From assembly GCF_021018895.1 (NCBI RefSeq), contig NC_079378.1, positions 9,793,501 to 9,857,500 on the forward strand: a DNA stretch of 64,000 bases, given 5' to 3'. Positions within the stretch are counted from its first letter, which is position 1, and each line of letters starts with the position of its first letter. The DNA is from Seriola aureovittata. Lineage: Eukaryota; Chordata; Actinopteri; Carangiformes; Carangidae. The notes under the pieces were generated by a model. The model worked only from the letters and a program-made list of their open reading frames with translations, ran no database searches and was not told the origin of the DNA. Positions 35,336-47,820 of this stretch are shown one piece after another. The position numbers were made by a program, and so were the translations under genes.

Positions 35336-37818
35336 AAATGCATGCCTTGTGTTTGCTGATGTAGAAGAGATTTGGCTTTTCTCTCACAGATGATCATATG
35401 CCAAGTTTCCTAACTGACATGAGCTGCTTTACAGTTCAGACTGTGGGTCACAATAGAATGCAACTCACATGTAACAGAAAGCCGATGCTCTGCATTTTGA
35501 GTGTTTTCACAGTGTACAGTATGGACCTTTGGCCCTGACGGGAATACAAACAGACATACAACCAGGCGTAGATATCTACCTGTGGTGATAGATGTCTGAG
35601 CAAAACCAAGTGCTTCAGTCATGATGCCCTTGAGCAGGGCACTAAGGGACATCGGTAAGGGTTTATATGCGTAGTTATCTTTCCAGTGGCATCTCATGTT
35701 GTCAACTCAATACTTCCTGAACTGTTTTAAAACTTGAAGCCTTTTCTGGCTGATCTCTTTATTATTGAGTAATAAACTCCCTACCCACTCAAAGCCCCTT
35801 TCCTTAACTTTTAAAACACAAATGCATCTGGCTAAACTGCAAAACTACTTACACAACAACTACTCAAGCAACACCTACTGTGCACTGTGATGGCACTGTG
35901 AGTGCAGACTTCTCCACAAGGCATCACAAAGCTGGACATTTTTAGTTTTCCTTCATCTGTGTTCCACGGGTGTTAGCATTTTTGGCAGACCACTTTCTCT
36001 AGAAGAGAAATTATGGATTTATTTGAAGAGGTGCAAATAAACAGTGAACACAATTTTTTTCCCCCAACAAAGATATTGTAATTGATATTGCAGAGTACTG
36101 GAGGGTGTAAAGCAGAATGAGGAAAGAGAGAGGGGAGATGAAGCAGAGAGAGGTTGAGAGAGAGAGAGAGAGACTGGCGCAAACTATAAAATCTATTAAT
36201 TCATGTTGGAAACTTATTAAGATTCAGACTGATCAAAATGTGAAACTAGGGATGTGAAGTTTCAAAAAATAATGCTGGAAGAAAGGATGAGAAAATAGAT
36301 GTGATTGGTATCTCAAAAAGAGACAAAATGCTTATTCATGCTGGGATGACCGCATATCTCTCCTGTAATCCGGGATGACTTTGAAGAATCTTTGCAGGCA
36401 ATTTTTTCAGGCCAAACCGAAAGGACGTTACAATCCAGGTCACAACGCCATTGTACTTTCACTATATTTCCAAAGTGTTTTCTAGCTCTGAGTCACAGCT
36501 AACCAGACTAATCAAAAGGGACATGAAAGTGTTGCTCCTTTTGAACCAGAGTCATTAGCAGCAGAAACCTTAGGGACTGAGTGCCATTGCTAAGAGTGTG
36601 CTGCCTAATCACAGGGATAACCGCTAGATTTAACTAAAATCAACAGAAGTGACAGTTGTCTTCTACAGACAGTTGTCTGATGTTTTAAACTCAAGTACAC
36701 TCTGTGCTCAGCTCTGTGTGGCTTGCTGATGTCTCCAGATGGATGACTGCCTAAGATCTCAGCCCCGTATCAAACAAAACTGAGAAGCTCTTTCACTGGA
36801 GAATCCTGCCTTCTACCCCCCGACAACACTGACAAAGCTGTGGTGAACACCGCTTATGCTGCCAGAAGTATTTGCATGGGAATCAAAAGAAAGAAACTTT
36901 TTGTCTGGCATGTAGTTAAAGGTGAAATTAATGAAATGGCAGGTTAAAAGAATAATAAGGAAAAAATGAACAATAACGTGAAGTGACATTATAGGTCAAC
37001 CTCAAAGGTCGGCATGGTTTATATTTTAACAGATGATTGGAGAAGTATTTTGGTCATTTACAGAGTTATAAACAATGATACATTTTATTAATAATTTTTT
37101 TTACGAAACCGACCCGACACAAGAGGAGCCCATCACAGCTGTCAAAACTAACAGAGCTAAAGCAGCAGATTTGATCTATTCAACATTAATTCAGATTCTC
37201 CCACAGATCCCATCTCACACATCTCCCATCTGGACTGGAGGGAGGAACGACTACTTTTTGTTCCTTTTCCACTCAAAATGCTCCATTGGAGCTTGTTTAC
37301 AACCTCAGCCAATTCGGTCATGTCACTCGTCCTCTACACCTTTTCCGCTGGCTGCACACATCAGTTTCAACCTTGTTTCACAAGCATATGAGGTTAGAAG
37401 AGGGTTTGCTCCATGCTACATAACCATTAGTAGGCCTGTCGTTTCCCACATCCTCTTTGTTCTCACTCTCGCTTTACTTAGTTATGAATTATTAAATTAT
37501 ATCCCATTTCCTCTGGTATCTGAACTATAAATCTCCATACTCTTAGTTTTTGTCATGGCCACTAAAGCTCTGACCTTTGCACCTATTGTATTATGCATAG
37601 CTAAGGAATTTAACCATCATGTTTTGGGTCAAAAGAAGTCTACATTAAGGTTAGGAGAACTTTGATGTCATGGCAAAGAGTAGAACTACTTATAGTGGGG
37701 TTCACTCATTATCGGACAGTCTCTTCTTTTTTTTTTGATAAAAAGTAGTTAATATGCATAAAAGATGTAAAGTGAGTGACGTATCAAGAACCTTGCAAAA
37801 TCTATTTCCTCTCAAATG
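35336..37818. other. Non-coding stretch, no gene recognised
   Basis: A GA-rich run lies at 36119-36172. At 35618-35640 TGATGCCCTTGAGCAGGGCA resembles the start of a SINE/LINE tail but stands alone. The 151-codon plus-strand frame at 37075-37530 has no recognisable domain. Confidence 0.5.
36119..36172 (+). repeat. GA-rich simple sequence
   Basis: Purine-only run with (GA)n units over most of its length. Confidence 0.8.
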
Positions 37819-37828
37819 TGACACCAAG

Positions 37829-38010
37829 GGCGGCGGCCCAGTAGCTCACCTGGTAGAGCGCATATCATGAAGGCTCAGTCCTTACAGCAGCGGCCCGGGT
37901 TGGAGTCTGGCCTGTGGCCCTTTGCTGCATGTCAACCTTTCTCTCTCTCTCCTCAACTTTCCTGTCTCTGTCTCACTGCAACTAGAAAAAAAAAAAACAT
38001 ACAAAAAATA
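37829..38010 (+). mobile_element. tRNA-derived SINE with target-site duplication
   Basis: The head GGCGGCGGCCCAGTAGCTCA then CCTGGTAGAGCGC contains box A, and GGCCCGGGTTGGAGTCTGGC about 40 nt on contains box B (GGTTGGAGTC against GGTTCGANTC). The body GCCCTTTGCTGCATGTCAAC leads into a CT-rich stretch, typical of a SINE family common in perch-like fishes. The tail is A-rich. The perfect 10-bp direct repeat TGACACCAAG flanks it (37819-37828 and 38011-38020), and the repeat extends imperfectly upstream, so this is a complete retroposed unit. The open frames crossing it are spurious. Confidence 0.85.
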
Positions 38011-38020
38011 TGACACCAAG

Positions 38021-40600
38021 AAACTTTTTCTTTGTAGAAAGTGCTCATACCTAAATGGCAAGACTTGTCATCGCTCTTTGTCAGTACTTCCCAAATCGTT
38101 CCAGAAAGTGAGTGCTTTCACAACTGCAGACTCTAAGGCACATCTGGTTAGGTTTTGGCAACTTTAGCTTCAACATAGATGTTATTCGTAGTTAAATGAA
38201 ACTAACAATAAGGAATTACAGTATGTAATGTTATATTTTGTCGCTGTTGGTAGAACCTCAACAAGTAGCATGTCAGGAAAAATATGAGCAGGTTATTTTA
38301 AGTGTTTGAATGACCTCTTTTTTTCTATTTTCTGGAGAGAGCATTACACATTTCTGTAAAAAGTGGCAATCTCTGACATCCTTTATGGGAAGAAGTCATC
38401 ATAATGGGGTCCCCGTCCTTAATTTTCCAGAGATCACTTTGTTTCATCCACCAGAAATCGGCTATTGTGCCGTGACTTCCATCCAATTAGTTACCAAGGG
38501 ATTGTGCTATTTGCTATTATTCCTCTTGCCTTGCCCATGTTGTTGGTATTTCAGATTGAAATCGTTTCCTGACAGTGTCATGACACACCATTTTTAAAAG
38601 GTCAGCTGCGTTCCTGTAATTATGTAAATCAACCTAGTTTTTTGGATTTGAAGTTCAAATTGGTCAGAAGGTTGGAGAGGGGAATCATGGGTACTGTTGC
38701 GGTTCAAGGTACTGCCAATGCCAACTTTTTGGGTGTGCATTTCAGAGTGTGTGTATGTGACTTAGTATGAAAATCGTAAACCTCTGGAAGTACTGTGCAA
38801 CACATTTCTCAAATAAATAAACAAAACCATTCATTACAGAGTTTGGCATCTATTTTTCTCAAAGTTTATGAATCTATTTAACACCCTTTTTCACTCCTAC
38901 AAAAACTGAGGTGGTTGTTGTTTGTGCACCAGTATCTTCAAGTTCACATTCGGATAAAACGTTGTTAAAAAGTACAGGATTTAAGAGGTAACTGTCAAGT
39001 CTCATATAACCACAGTCAAATTCTTCTAGCTGAAGAGAAAACTGTATCGAGACATACAGAAAGCCTGGAGTAAGAACTGCTATTTCTGCAACAGAAGTAG
39101 AAACTGTATATTAAGGTACTGAAGTGGGTGGGACCTACACCAAAAGTTCATCATCTGAATTTCCTCATTCTCTGCATTAAACTCTTTTCTACTGTCACTT
39201 ATTTTTATACTTAACGCAATATTTGAAGCTGAATTAATCAAAAAAGGGCTTTAGTCTTTTTTTTGTTTACATTTTTGGTAAATCTGCATGATTGAAAACC
39301 ATGCTGCTGTGGTTACTAGAGGTGTGACACACTGTACAAGGAACAATCACCGGGATTACTGTTGATAAGATCTCTCCTTCAGTTTCTTCTTCCACTTATG
39401 TCCAGAAACATGTAAGACTGCATGGAGAGTTTTGTCGCGGTGTTTTACAGTAAAAGGCTGTGAAAGTGTTTTCATCCACCTTGTCATGTCTGGTCTGGCT
39501 CTCTCACTGAAGCAGCTGAAACCTCCCGTTGTCTTTTTCCCATGTTTGAATATAGGCTTGTTGCTTAAGCTAACTGACATTTGGTCTTTTTTTTTTTTTT
39601 CTCCTTGTGGGGGGTCTCATTCAAGAGTAGAATATAAAACAAACATTGCAGTGGTTTGGGAATTGCTCACCTTTTGGAACAGCCTGTAACGATGCTGAAA
39701 GGTTCCTTAAGCGGATGTCGCTGTTTAAATGTCACGGAATATATGGGATCTACTTTTAATATATGTTGAAATTTGCTCAGTATTGGCTGTCAAAGAAAAT
39801 TGTTTTATATCCCAGTTCTGTAGTCAGTAGACAAAATGTCAATAATTGTTCAAGCAATTATTTGGGTATATGTGAAGTAACAATTATTTTTCAATTTTTG
39901 TCGTCTTTGTAGTGATCAAAATATGAAACACAGAAAGCATTTTTACTGCAAAGATGGTGTACAGTGACACATTCTGTATATTACAAAGACATAAAAGAGT
40001 TGTACATACAGTAGTACACCGACACTTTATTCATTTGCCATTTTACTTCTGTATATTAATCAAAAATCATCATCATAATCAGATAACACAATCAAAAACA
40101 CTACAATAGCATTAATCCAGATAACATATATTCATTTAGTGATGTATTTCACCTTTTATTATGGGTTATGGATCAGTGACCAATCTAGCTGTGTTCGAAA
40201 TGACAGAAAATTACTGGTTTCTCCTCCTCACAGCACAGCTATGAGCTAGGCATCGTGTTGCTCTCATCTAATACCTGGTGGGATGAAATGACAACCGGTC
40301 TTTTTTCCTTCCACCTACCTGTCGCACACATGTTGTTCTGCATATTTCTTTCAGCAGGACATTTTCTGCATTCTGCCTTCCCCTCACCATACCAAGGAAA
40401 TTGTAATTATTTCCACGCACATGCACATAATGTATACAGCCGAACAAGAAAACACCTGCACACGGTCATTCTCCTTGCTCCTTTCAACATACCTTCATGC
40501 TGAGAAATGCAGGTGAGATCTTTCAAACTGCCTGTCATTGGTTATTTCAAGAGTGGCACCGAAAGCTTCTGATTTTTTTTTTGGCAGAGAGAATATAAGT
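38021..40600. other. Non-coding stretch, no gene recognised
   Basis: A T run (39588-39600) is the only simple-sequence feature. Frames up to 95 codons are unrecognisable. Confidence 0.55.
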
Positions 40601-40760
40601 AAGGAATGCGAAAGGAAGGAAGAGGAAAATAAAGAGAAGGGAAGGTAGAAAGACGGAAGCAGGAAATATGAAAATCAGAAGGAAGCAGGATGAAGGGAGT
40701 GAGAAACAGAGAGAGAAGGAGTGATGGATTGAAGGAGTTGGATAGAGAGCGAGGGACGTG
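40601..40760 (+). repeat. Purine-rich strand (GA/GGAA-rich)
   Basis: About 160 bp with more than four purines in five (GAAAGGAAGG, GAGAAGGGAAGG, GAGAGAGAAGG words), the kind of asymmetric strand that can form triplex DNA. No gene context. Confidence 0.7.
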
Positions 40761-43700
40761 CCCAATTGAATGTTAGTATGGATTTCTCTATGTTAACAGA
40801 ATACCTTGTCATGTCTTGCCTGTCTGAGGGCTAAAATCTATCAGATCTATAGTCCATCATCAGCTGCACATCAATACTGCTGCAGCTGGTGGCTGTGGCC
40901 TAATTAAAACAGTTGGTGCTTTTTTTTTTTTTTTTTTGCAGTCAATCAGGTGATTCTGAGTGAGTGCAAAGGCCACACAAGAATCTAAAAAATGATGCAG
41001 AAAAAATGTGAACGAGTTTCTTTTTGCGTTGATGGTTGAAGGTTTGCACCCACAAATACTTGAAAATGCAAAGCTGCTTTTCAAGTGTTCATCAACTCAT
41101 TCCTACCATACTTGCAGGGTCATTATTTGCAAGACTGGATTCCTTTGAGATTATTTCACATCATGGTGAAAATTTAAAGGAAGGAAAACGTTTTATTCTC
41201 CAGTCTTTTTTGCTCTTTTAAATTCTACATGATTTATTATAATTGTTGCTATTATTGTTAATGTCATTATATTCAGTTAGTAACTCAACACAATAATTAT
41301 CATCATCTGCCCTTAAACTGACTGTTTGCACTTTGTGTTTATGATCCGTTTTTTATTTTGAAATTATTTTCCTTGTGTCCAATTACCCTTGCTTACGTTA
41401 ATGACTCACATTGTCGTGCATCCCTGGAATCGCCTCCGTGCTCACAATCAATTCCTGTTTGGTGCTGGAGAAGTTGAACATGTTCACGTCATTGAACGTC
41501 ACTATTTGCATGTTCCAAGACTAAAAACGTATGATAAGATTAAACATGTTTGACTTTTATCGGAACAGCAGGATGAAACAAAGAGTGACTTAAAAAAGCT
41601 CGGATGACCACCTAACAACAAATGAGCAAGATGACGGGGGTGCACTGCAACTCTAGCAAAACTCTTGTGATTTTATTATGACATTGGAAATTTGTCTATG
41701 ATGGAGAACTTGCTTGAAAAGTAACTTGGTGTAAGGCCGGTATCAGTGAGTAAAAAGACTTGCTGATCCAGTATCCCTCATACAGGTGTGTCAGAGAGGA
41801 GCTCAATTCCTTGTGTTTTAAAAAAAAACAAAAAGTATGTTTGTCCCTACAGACCATTGTCTTCTGACAAAATTGCAAACATTTCCAGACAGTTGAATCA
41901 AGGCCTTACTGGCACGGTGTCAGCAGAAACTGAACAATATATGCTTTTGAGGATTTATAGCAGGGCTGTTGTGTTGCAGCCCAGTGTACCTCAGAATTAC
42001 GTTCATAATGGACAATTCCACACCTCACAATTTATGTCCAATACCAAGGTTCAGTGCCAATGTAGTAAGTGGTGTGGCCTGTATATAGCAAAGGTTATGG
42101 CGGTCGAGGGTGGTGGATTGGCATGTAGCTTGTCAGAGTTATGTGCAGGAGACCAGAGTCCTAGACGCGTCACAGACCTGAAATAAGCGTTGAGGGAAAG
42201 ATTGTAGTTATATTAAGAAAAAAACGAATTGCTTTTGTTGTCTAACTGTACCTGTAGTTTATTCACAATGTTTCCACACTTTTTCATGCGCAGGTATTGT
42301 AGAAAGCGAGAATTTCATAAACATCATAGAATGTAAGCCGAGGTTTTGTTAAAATCATCAGGTATCGATGTTCTTTTCTGGGGTTGTGTATTTCATTGCA
42401 TTACATTGCACACATGTAACACTATAAACTGGTAACTGAGTCTTTTTGCTTCACTTCAAGAAAAACCTTTTCAGACCACTGTAAGTCCTACTCTTGGGTT
42501 TCATTGACTTTAATAATATATCATACAGTTACATTCCATTTAAGCAGTGTAATGAATGTCAATCACATCCATTAGCATTCTGTTTAATCTGCGAATATCA
42601 TCAGTTCCAAAACTGTTGGGATTTCTTATTCAGAACACGACCTGTGCTCCACTGTGAGCCAAGGTGTGAGAGGCGGAGGTGTCTGTGTGCAGAAAGATAT
42701 AACTAGCCTAGCGCGCTTCTGAAAGCAACTAATTAGAGCTAAGATGAATGCCCAGTGGGGATCGAGCCAAGGTTAGGCCCCATCTGGCCCTGTCTCACTC
42801 AGATAACAACTGCAATAGGCCTTCAGTCTCAGCTAAAGATAGCTATGACCTATGCATTTGTCCCTAAGATCAAGTCCGTTTTTTCCATCACACACAACAA
42901 AACTGCTTTATTTGGTGATGGAGATGTATTTCCTACGTGTGCAAGTGCAATGCAGTGGGCTTTGTTACAGGGTCGCTGAAGGTCAGTGTGGTCATGTTTA
43001 GGGTAATTAATTTGTTCCCATAGCCATGCTCAAAAGACCTTGGCACCATGCGTTAGATGTAATGAGTTCATGACTCAGAAAGGCTGCATGCTTTTGTTTT
43101 TAAGTTTAACATGCACACCCTAACCTAACCAATGTGCATTGATGACTATAAATCTACACAGAGGACTTTTAAACAACGCACCAAATCGTTCCTGCATTTA
43201 AATTCCACATGTTTCACAAAGGGCCTATACTTTGAGCAAAGTCGCCTTTTATCTGAAAATTACAGTGTTGCTCTATAGATGCGTGTCAGGCCAGGAGTAG
43301 AACAAGCCAGGTTGGGCATTTGACTGGCAGGTGGAATAAAGGAGCACACCAAATCACTGAGACAGCGTCCAAGTGACCGTGACAAATACGCAATCTGTAA
43401 AACAAGAACAGCTGAGGTTTTTATGGTGGGTGTTTGAACAGGGAGGGTGAAAACACATTTGCGTTTCTGCCAGCAGAGACTTGAGTCCTCACTCAGCCAG
43501 ATGGCTGGTGCTGTCTTGATTCGCCTATCTGGGGCAGCTAAAATAGATAATTACACACCTTGGTGCCAGAAACTACACATCAGCAGAAGTGGGTGAGTGT
43601 GACTGCTACTTATCAGTAGCAGTCCAAATGAGATATCTAACTGAATATGGTTAGCAGCACTTTGCAAGGTGTTTTCAAGTTAACATTTAATCTGTACGTA

Positions 43701-45600
43701 TTGTTTATTACTAAATATCCATGACTAAAACCGGGTTTCAAATAATTAATGATAAAAATATTTGCTGTTTTAAGTTAGTATATGTGCAAATATTCACAAA
43801 GGTCACATGTTTGCAAAAATACATAAAACACTCAGACATTTTAGATTGTGTTTTAGATTGAAATGTTGCAGTATACCTTGTGTGCAAGATTGAAATTCTG
43901 TTTCTTGCCAGCATTTGAAATGACTATTTCAGGGTTAAAATCCACAGTGCCTAAACAACCAAATGCACACAGTCTCTCATGCCATTTCTCACTATGCAGA
44001 GCAGCAGTGGTCCAAAACGACATACTATACTTTTAATACAAATAGGGGAGATATTTACAATGCATTGCCTTAGGTTGAAGAAAAAGGATTGAGCTGCCAG
44101 GCACCACATTACACCACTGCAGGAATTCTCTTCCAATGGAAAACATGTCTATTAGAGGCAAACACTGGTCCCACTTGTTTTTCCTTCCTGCAACAAAGAG
44201 TTTGAGATATTTTTCATCTTAAGCATTGTTCAATCTCAAGTGCAGCGATGTTTGCAGTCTCTATCCATAGGCTCTCAGGTCAGACGGCTGTAGCTCCAAG
44301 TCTCACTATGTGGAAAACAATAGAGCCTAATGAATGGCTGTCTAGCCATGAACACCATCATTTTTATGACTTTGCATTTCAGGCTCTATTTTTTTTTTTT
44401 TTTAGGGCGGAACTCATCGAGCCAAAATGAGCAGCAGGTCAGGAGGTGTTTGGTGTACTTTCCCAGTGGGAGAGAATACAGAGCTTAATAAATGACTTGT
44501 TAACCAGAGGAGGAATCTTAAAAAGGAACGGAGCGAGGAAAAAGCCCGGGTGTTCATCACTGTTATGGTGCAAAGATCAGGAGGTCTGTGGCTAGCTTGC
44601 CTTCTGTGGGTAGCTAATAAATGAGCAGATACTGAGAAAATGAGGAGAAATAAGTCAGAGGACAGAATATTACATTGGCCTGCTGTGTTTAGGCAGTTTT
44701 ATTTGTAGTATTTCTAATAGCTACAGTGTAGGCTTGTGTGCCAGATGCCAAACTAGGAAAACGAAACAAACCCATGTAGAAAAAAAGAATTCAAGAACCA
44801 AGCCAAGAATTGATTCCACATCTCCACCCAATGCATGAAACAACATCTCTAAACAAACAACCAGCTAACATGATAGTCATTTTTTTTAATTTATTTATTT
44901 TTATTAGCAAGTCTTTTCAACAAAAGCACTGGGAGTTCTACACCAGGACAAGCCAAAAAAGAGAATGCATCAGTCTTCAGCTCAGCAGCTCAACAGGTTA
45001 AGATTTAGTTTCCCTGCCTCTTAGTCATATGGCATAATATAGCATCTGACAAATCACCAGTCGACCTGCTGCTCTGTCTCAGTTATGAGTACGTCTCAGA
45101 GGTGGAGTCACCATAAGGGGACGAAAGGCTTCCAGAACGCCTTCATCCAGACATCTGTCTTGCCAGGTGTGGCTCATAATGCCTCTTCATTTTGAGCCTC
45201 GGAGGAAATAACACAGCTAATTGATAAGGCCTTCGAGTTCAAACGCTTCTTACGCCTCAGTGGACTTTAGTATGAGTATAGAAACATTTTTACCCATTAG
45301 AGATGTGGGAAAGCACTGCGAGCATGCTATTAATTAAAGCCTGAGTCAATGAATGTAAGGATGATATATTACTACATATGCCTGACCACAGGCTGTGGAG
45401 CTAGAGGTTGCATTCTCATTAAAAATCTTCCAAAGACACCGTATAATTAGAACAGCATCTGAATTAGAGCGCTTTATGAACACTCACTATGAGCGATCCT
45501 ATAAATTATATTACTTATAGATAATGTAAAATATGATTATAAAACTTAATTTTACCAGCGCCATCACTTTGGTCCTTAGACCTTCATCAGTCAAAATGTA
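40761..45600. other. Non-coding stretch, no gene recognised
   Basis: A T run lies at 40919-40937 and another at 44389-44403. Conserved-looking non-coding blocks include 42620-42800 and 45080-45330 (TAATTGATAAGGCC, AATTAAAGCC). A weak SINE-like box-B match near 42150 is noted among the rejected items. No coding frame was recognised. Confidence 0.5.
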
Positions 45601-45769
45601 AACGGCACCACACAAAGAGCAGCACATATACACTCTCCCAGCTAAAACTAACACAGACTAAGTCCTGCTGCAAATCCTACTGTTTTATGAAGGTTATAAT
45701 GTTCAGTTTTTATTGGAACTGTTTGAGAGAGGGGTGTTTCCAACTTAATGGTCGTTTTGTGGTGCCGTT
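45601..45769. mobile_element. Short inverted-repeat element (169 bp)
   Basis: AACGGCACCAC at 45601-45611 is the perfect inverse of GTGGTGCCGTT at 45759-45769, and the flanks (AATG on one side, AACTG on the other) suggest somewhat longer, decayed ends. The sequence between and around seems familiar from fish repeats, but I cannot name the family. A small MITE-like element is the best reading. Confidence 0.4.
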
Positions 45770-47771
45770 GAACTGCATTGCTTTATACAGAGGTTTTACT
45801 GTTATTTAGCTGACAAAGAAATAGAAACACCTGCCAACATAACAGATCCATAATATAGATAATTATCAGTAATTACCAAAAGTGACTAAAGACGATCATT
45901 AATTAATTAAATTAATTAAAATCATGCAAAATATCTCTATAAGGGAAATATGTAACAAATAAGATTATTTTAACTAGAGATATCTTAGAATTATTGGCAC
46001 CAGAAATACCAGTTGGTTAAATTATTTATTGATATTTTATTATTGTACAACGCCTCTTAACCGTGTCTAAGATGTTATGCAGCTGCCCGCCACCAGACTA
46101 CAGCCCCCCCCTCTCCCTGCGCTAATGCCTGGTTTTTATGTAAACAAGCAAGGTGGAAAGTGGTACAAATGACATCAACTAATACCAGCACGGTTTGGCA
46201 GTAATTTGGTCTAGAAAACAAAAATAAGGTTGTATGTATGTAATAATGGAGCAGATCCACATGTCGGCTAGCTGATCCATAACTACTCAAAACCTCGGCT
46301 ATAGCAACCAGCCCTTGGAGGCCACCGGTCAATCATAACATCACACTAAGAGGAAGGTCCTCATTAAGGCCCAGTGGTTTTCACAGGCACGACAGGGTTC
46401 CTCCCCGAGGTGGAAGAGAAACTTTTTCATATCCGTGAAATTTTTAAGTAGAAATTTCATGCTTCACATCATTGTAATGTGGCGTAATAGGTTAGTCGCA
46501 GTCATTATGTCTAATGGCACTTTTATGTTCGCTGATGTGAAGTTTAAGTTTTCTGGTACTTTAGTTAGTAAATGGGCAACGTATTAGGCGCTGTAAACCA
46601 CATGTGTGGACACAGGTGATAATTGAATTAACAAGCATCATTTTCCACTATGTTGATGGTTAAATTAATGCCTTTTTGAAGTGTCGTAGTACTGTACACT
46701 ATTGCCACAGAGATAATTACTGTTGGGGAGCAAAGTGACAAGTGTTTGAACAGAAGAAGTGTTGGGACTACTTAAAGAGAAATTTGCATGAACTAAATAC
46801 TCCCTCAGGTTCGGGTCCCATTTAAAATAAAAAGAGTGAGATCATGGACTCTAGGTGAGAACTCGGTGTCTGATAAGATATGCCACTGCTTTTTCAAAAA
46901 AGGATAGGGAAATCAAAATCCCTTTTTTCTTGTCTGGTCTTAGAGTTGAAGTTCAGTTTGTTTGGAATTTGGAAACTTTGATTGGACGGCTAATCTATCC
47001 AAAAGGATGGATAGCCACACTGGGAAAATCTCAATTTCATATCGCTGGCATTTTAAAAAATGACATCTTCTTAACCTATAAAAATGACTTTTCAGAAGAC
47101 CTCTCTCAACACGGACAGGATGTGAGCTTAAGGCTGATAACTTTTTTACCTGTGTCTTCGATACGTTGTAGGAATTGTGCTCAGCGCTTATCACACATCT
47201 CTTATTTGGGTACTATATGAAATTGTATGAAAATACAAACTCCTTTGCCATTTTGCACAGGTCATCATATTTAGACGTACAGTATTTACTTATTTGACAA
47301 AAGCGTCTTAATTCAAAGTCAACCTAGTTGCCTGTTGCAGACCTTTCAACCATATCAGACTTCAGTATTATGTACTTCTTGTAGATATGACAAGATTAGT
47401 TGATGTACAGAAAATTAATTGAAACTGTCAAGTCATTCATCAAACATGATTTTCTCAAATGTGAAAATTGGGTGTTTTTTTTGTGTTGGTCGGAGACTCT
47501 TGTGATGTGAGCTTTCATAGTCAATTTATTGTTAATCATTTTCTGATATTTTTTTATAGACTAAATAATTAAATGATTAATAAACAATTAACAAATGATG
47601 ATTAGCTACGACCCTAACGTATAGAATGTAATGCACTCATTTCTTGCTCTCTATTAACGGTAGTATAAGAGTGCTCTATTGTGTTGACATCAATTTACTT
47701 TATTATTTTCATTTTTATTTTAATTTTTTTTACATGGGCTCTAGATGATTGTCTCGTTGTTCCCATTACAG
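45770..47771. other. Non-coding stretch, no gene recognised
   Basis: AT-rich at 45840-46060 with TTAATTAA palindromes. 46380-46620 has conserved-looking composition. The 121-codon plus-strand frame at 46855-47220 has no known domain. Confidence 0.5.
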
Positions 47772-47820
47772 CTGACAGTCCGTCCACAGTCTGCTATCAT
47801 TGGATATTATTTCCCTCAAG
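47772..47820 (+). other. Possible small exon (splice-site pair, 49 bp)
   Basis: The acceptor-like GTTGTTCCCATTACAG ends at 47771, and the donor-like CAAG/GTAAAA spans 47817-47826. Two frames are open across it (LTVRPQSAIIGYYFPQ in one). I do not recognise the peptide; chance pairs of this quality are expected, so it is a candidate only. Confidence 0.18.

Noticed and set aside
35618..35640. GATGCCCTTGAGCAGGGCAC, like the start of a SINE/LINE tail
   Set aside because: Only about 20 bp match and the expected following TGGATAAAAGCGTC part is absent.
37075..37530. 151-codon plus-strand frame
   Set aside because: No domain, signal peptide or recognisable motif, and no splice or promoter context; could be checked with RNA-seq.
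40601..40760. Possible triplex-forming mirror repeat
   Set aside because: The strand is purine-rich but I see no long mirror symmetry, so it is listed only as simple sequence.
42090..42190. SINE-like match (GCAGGAGACCAGAGTCC with an upstream GGTCGAGGG)
   Set aside because: Box B is too far from GGTTCGANTCC and no tail or direct repeat is present; not strong enough for a feature.
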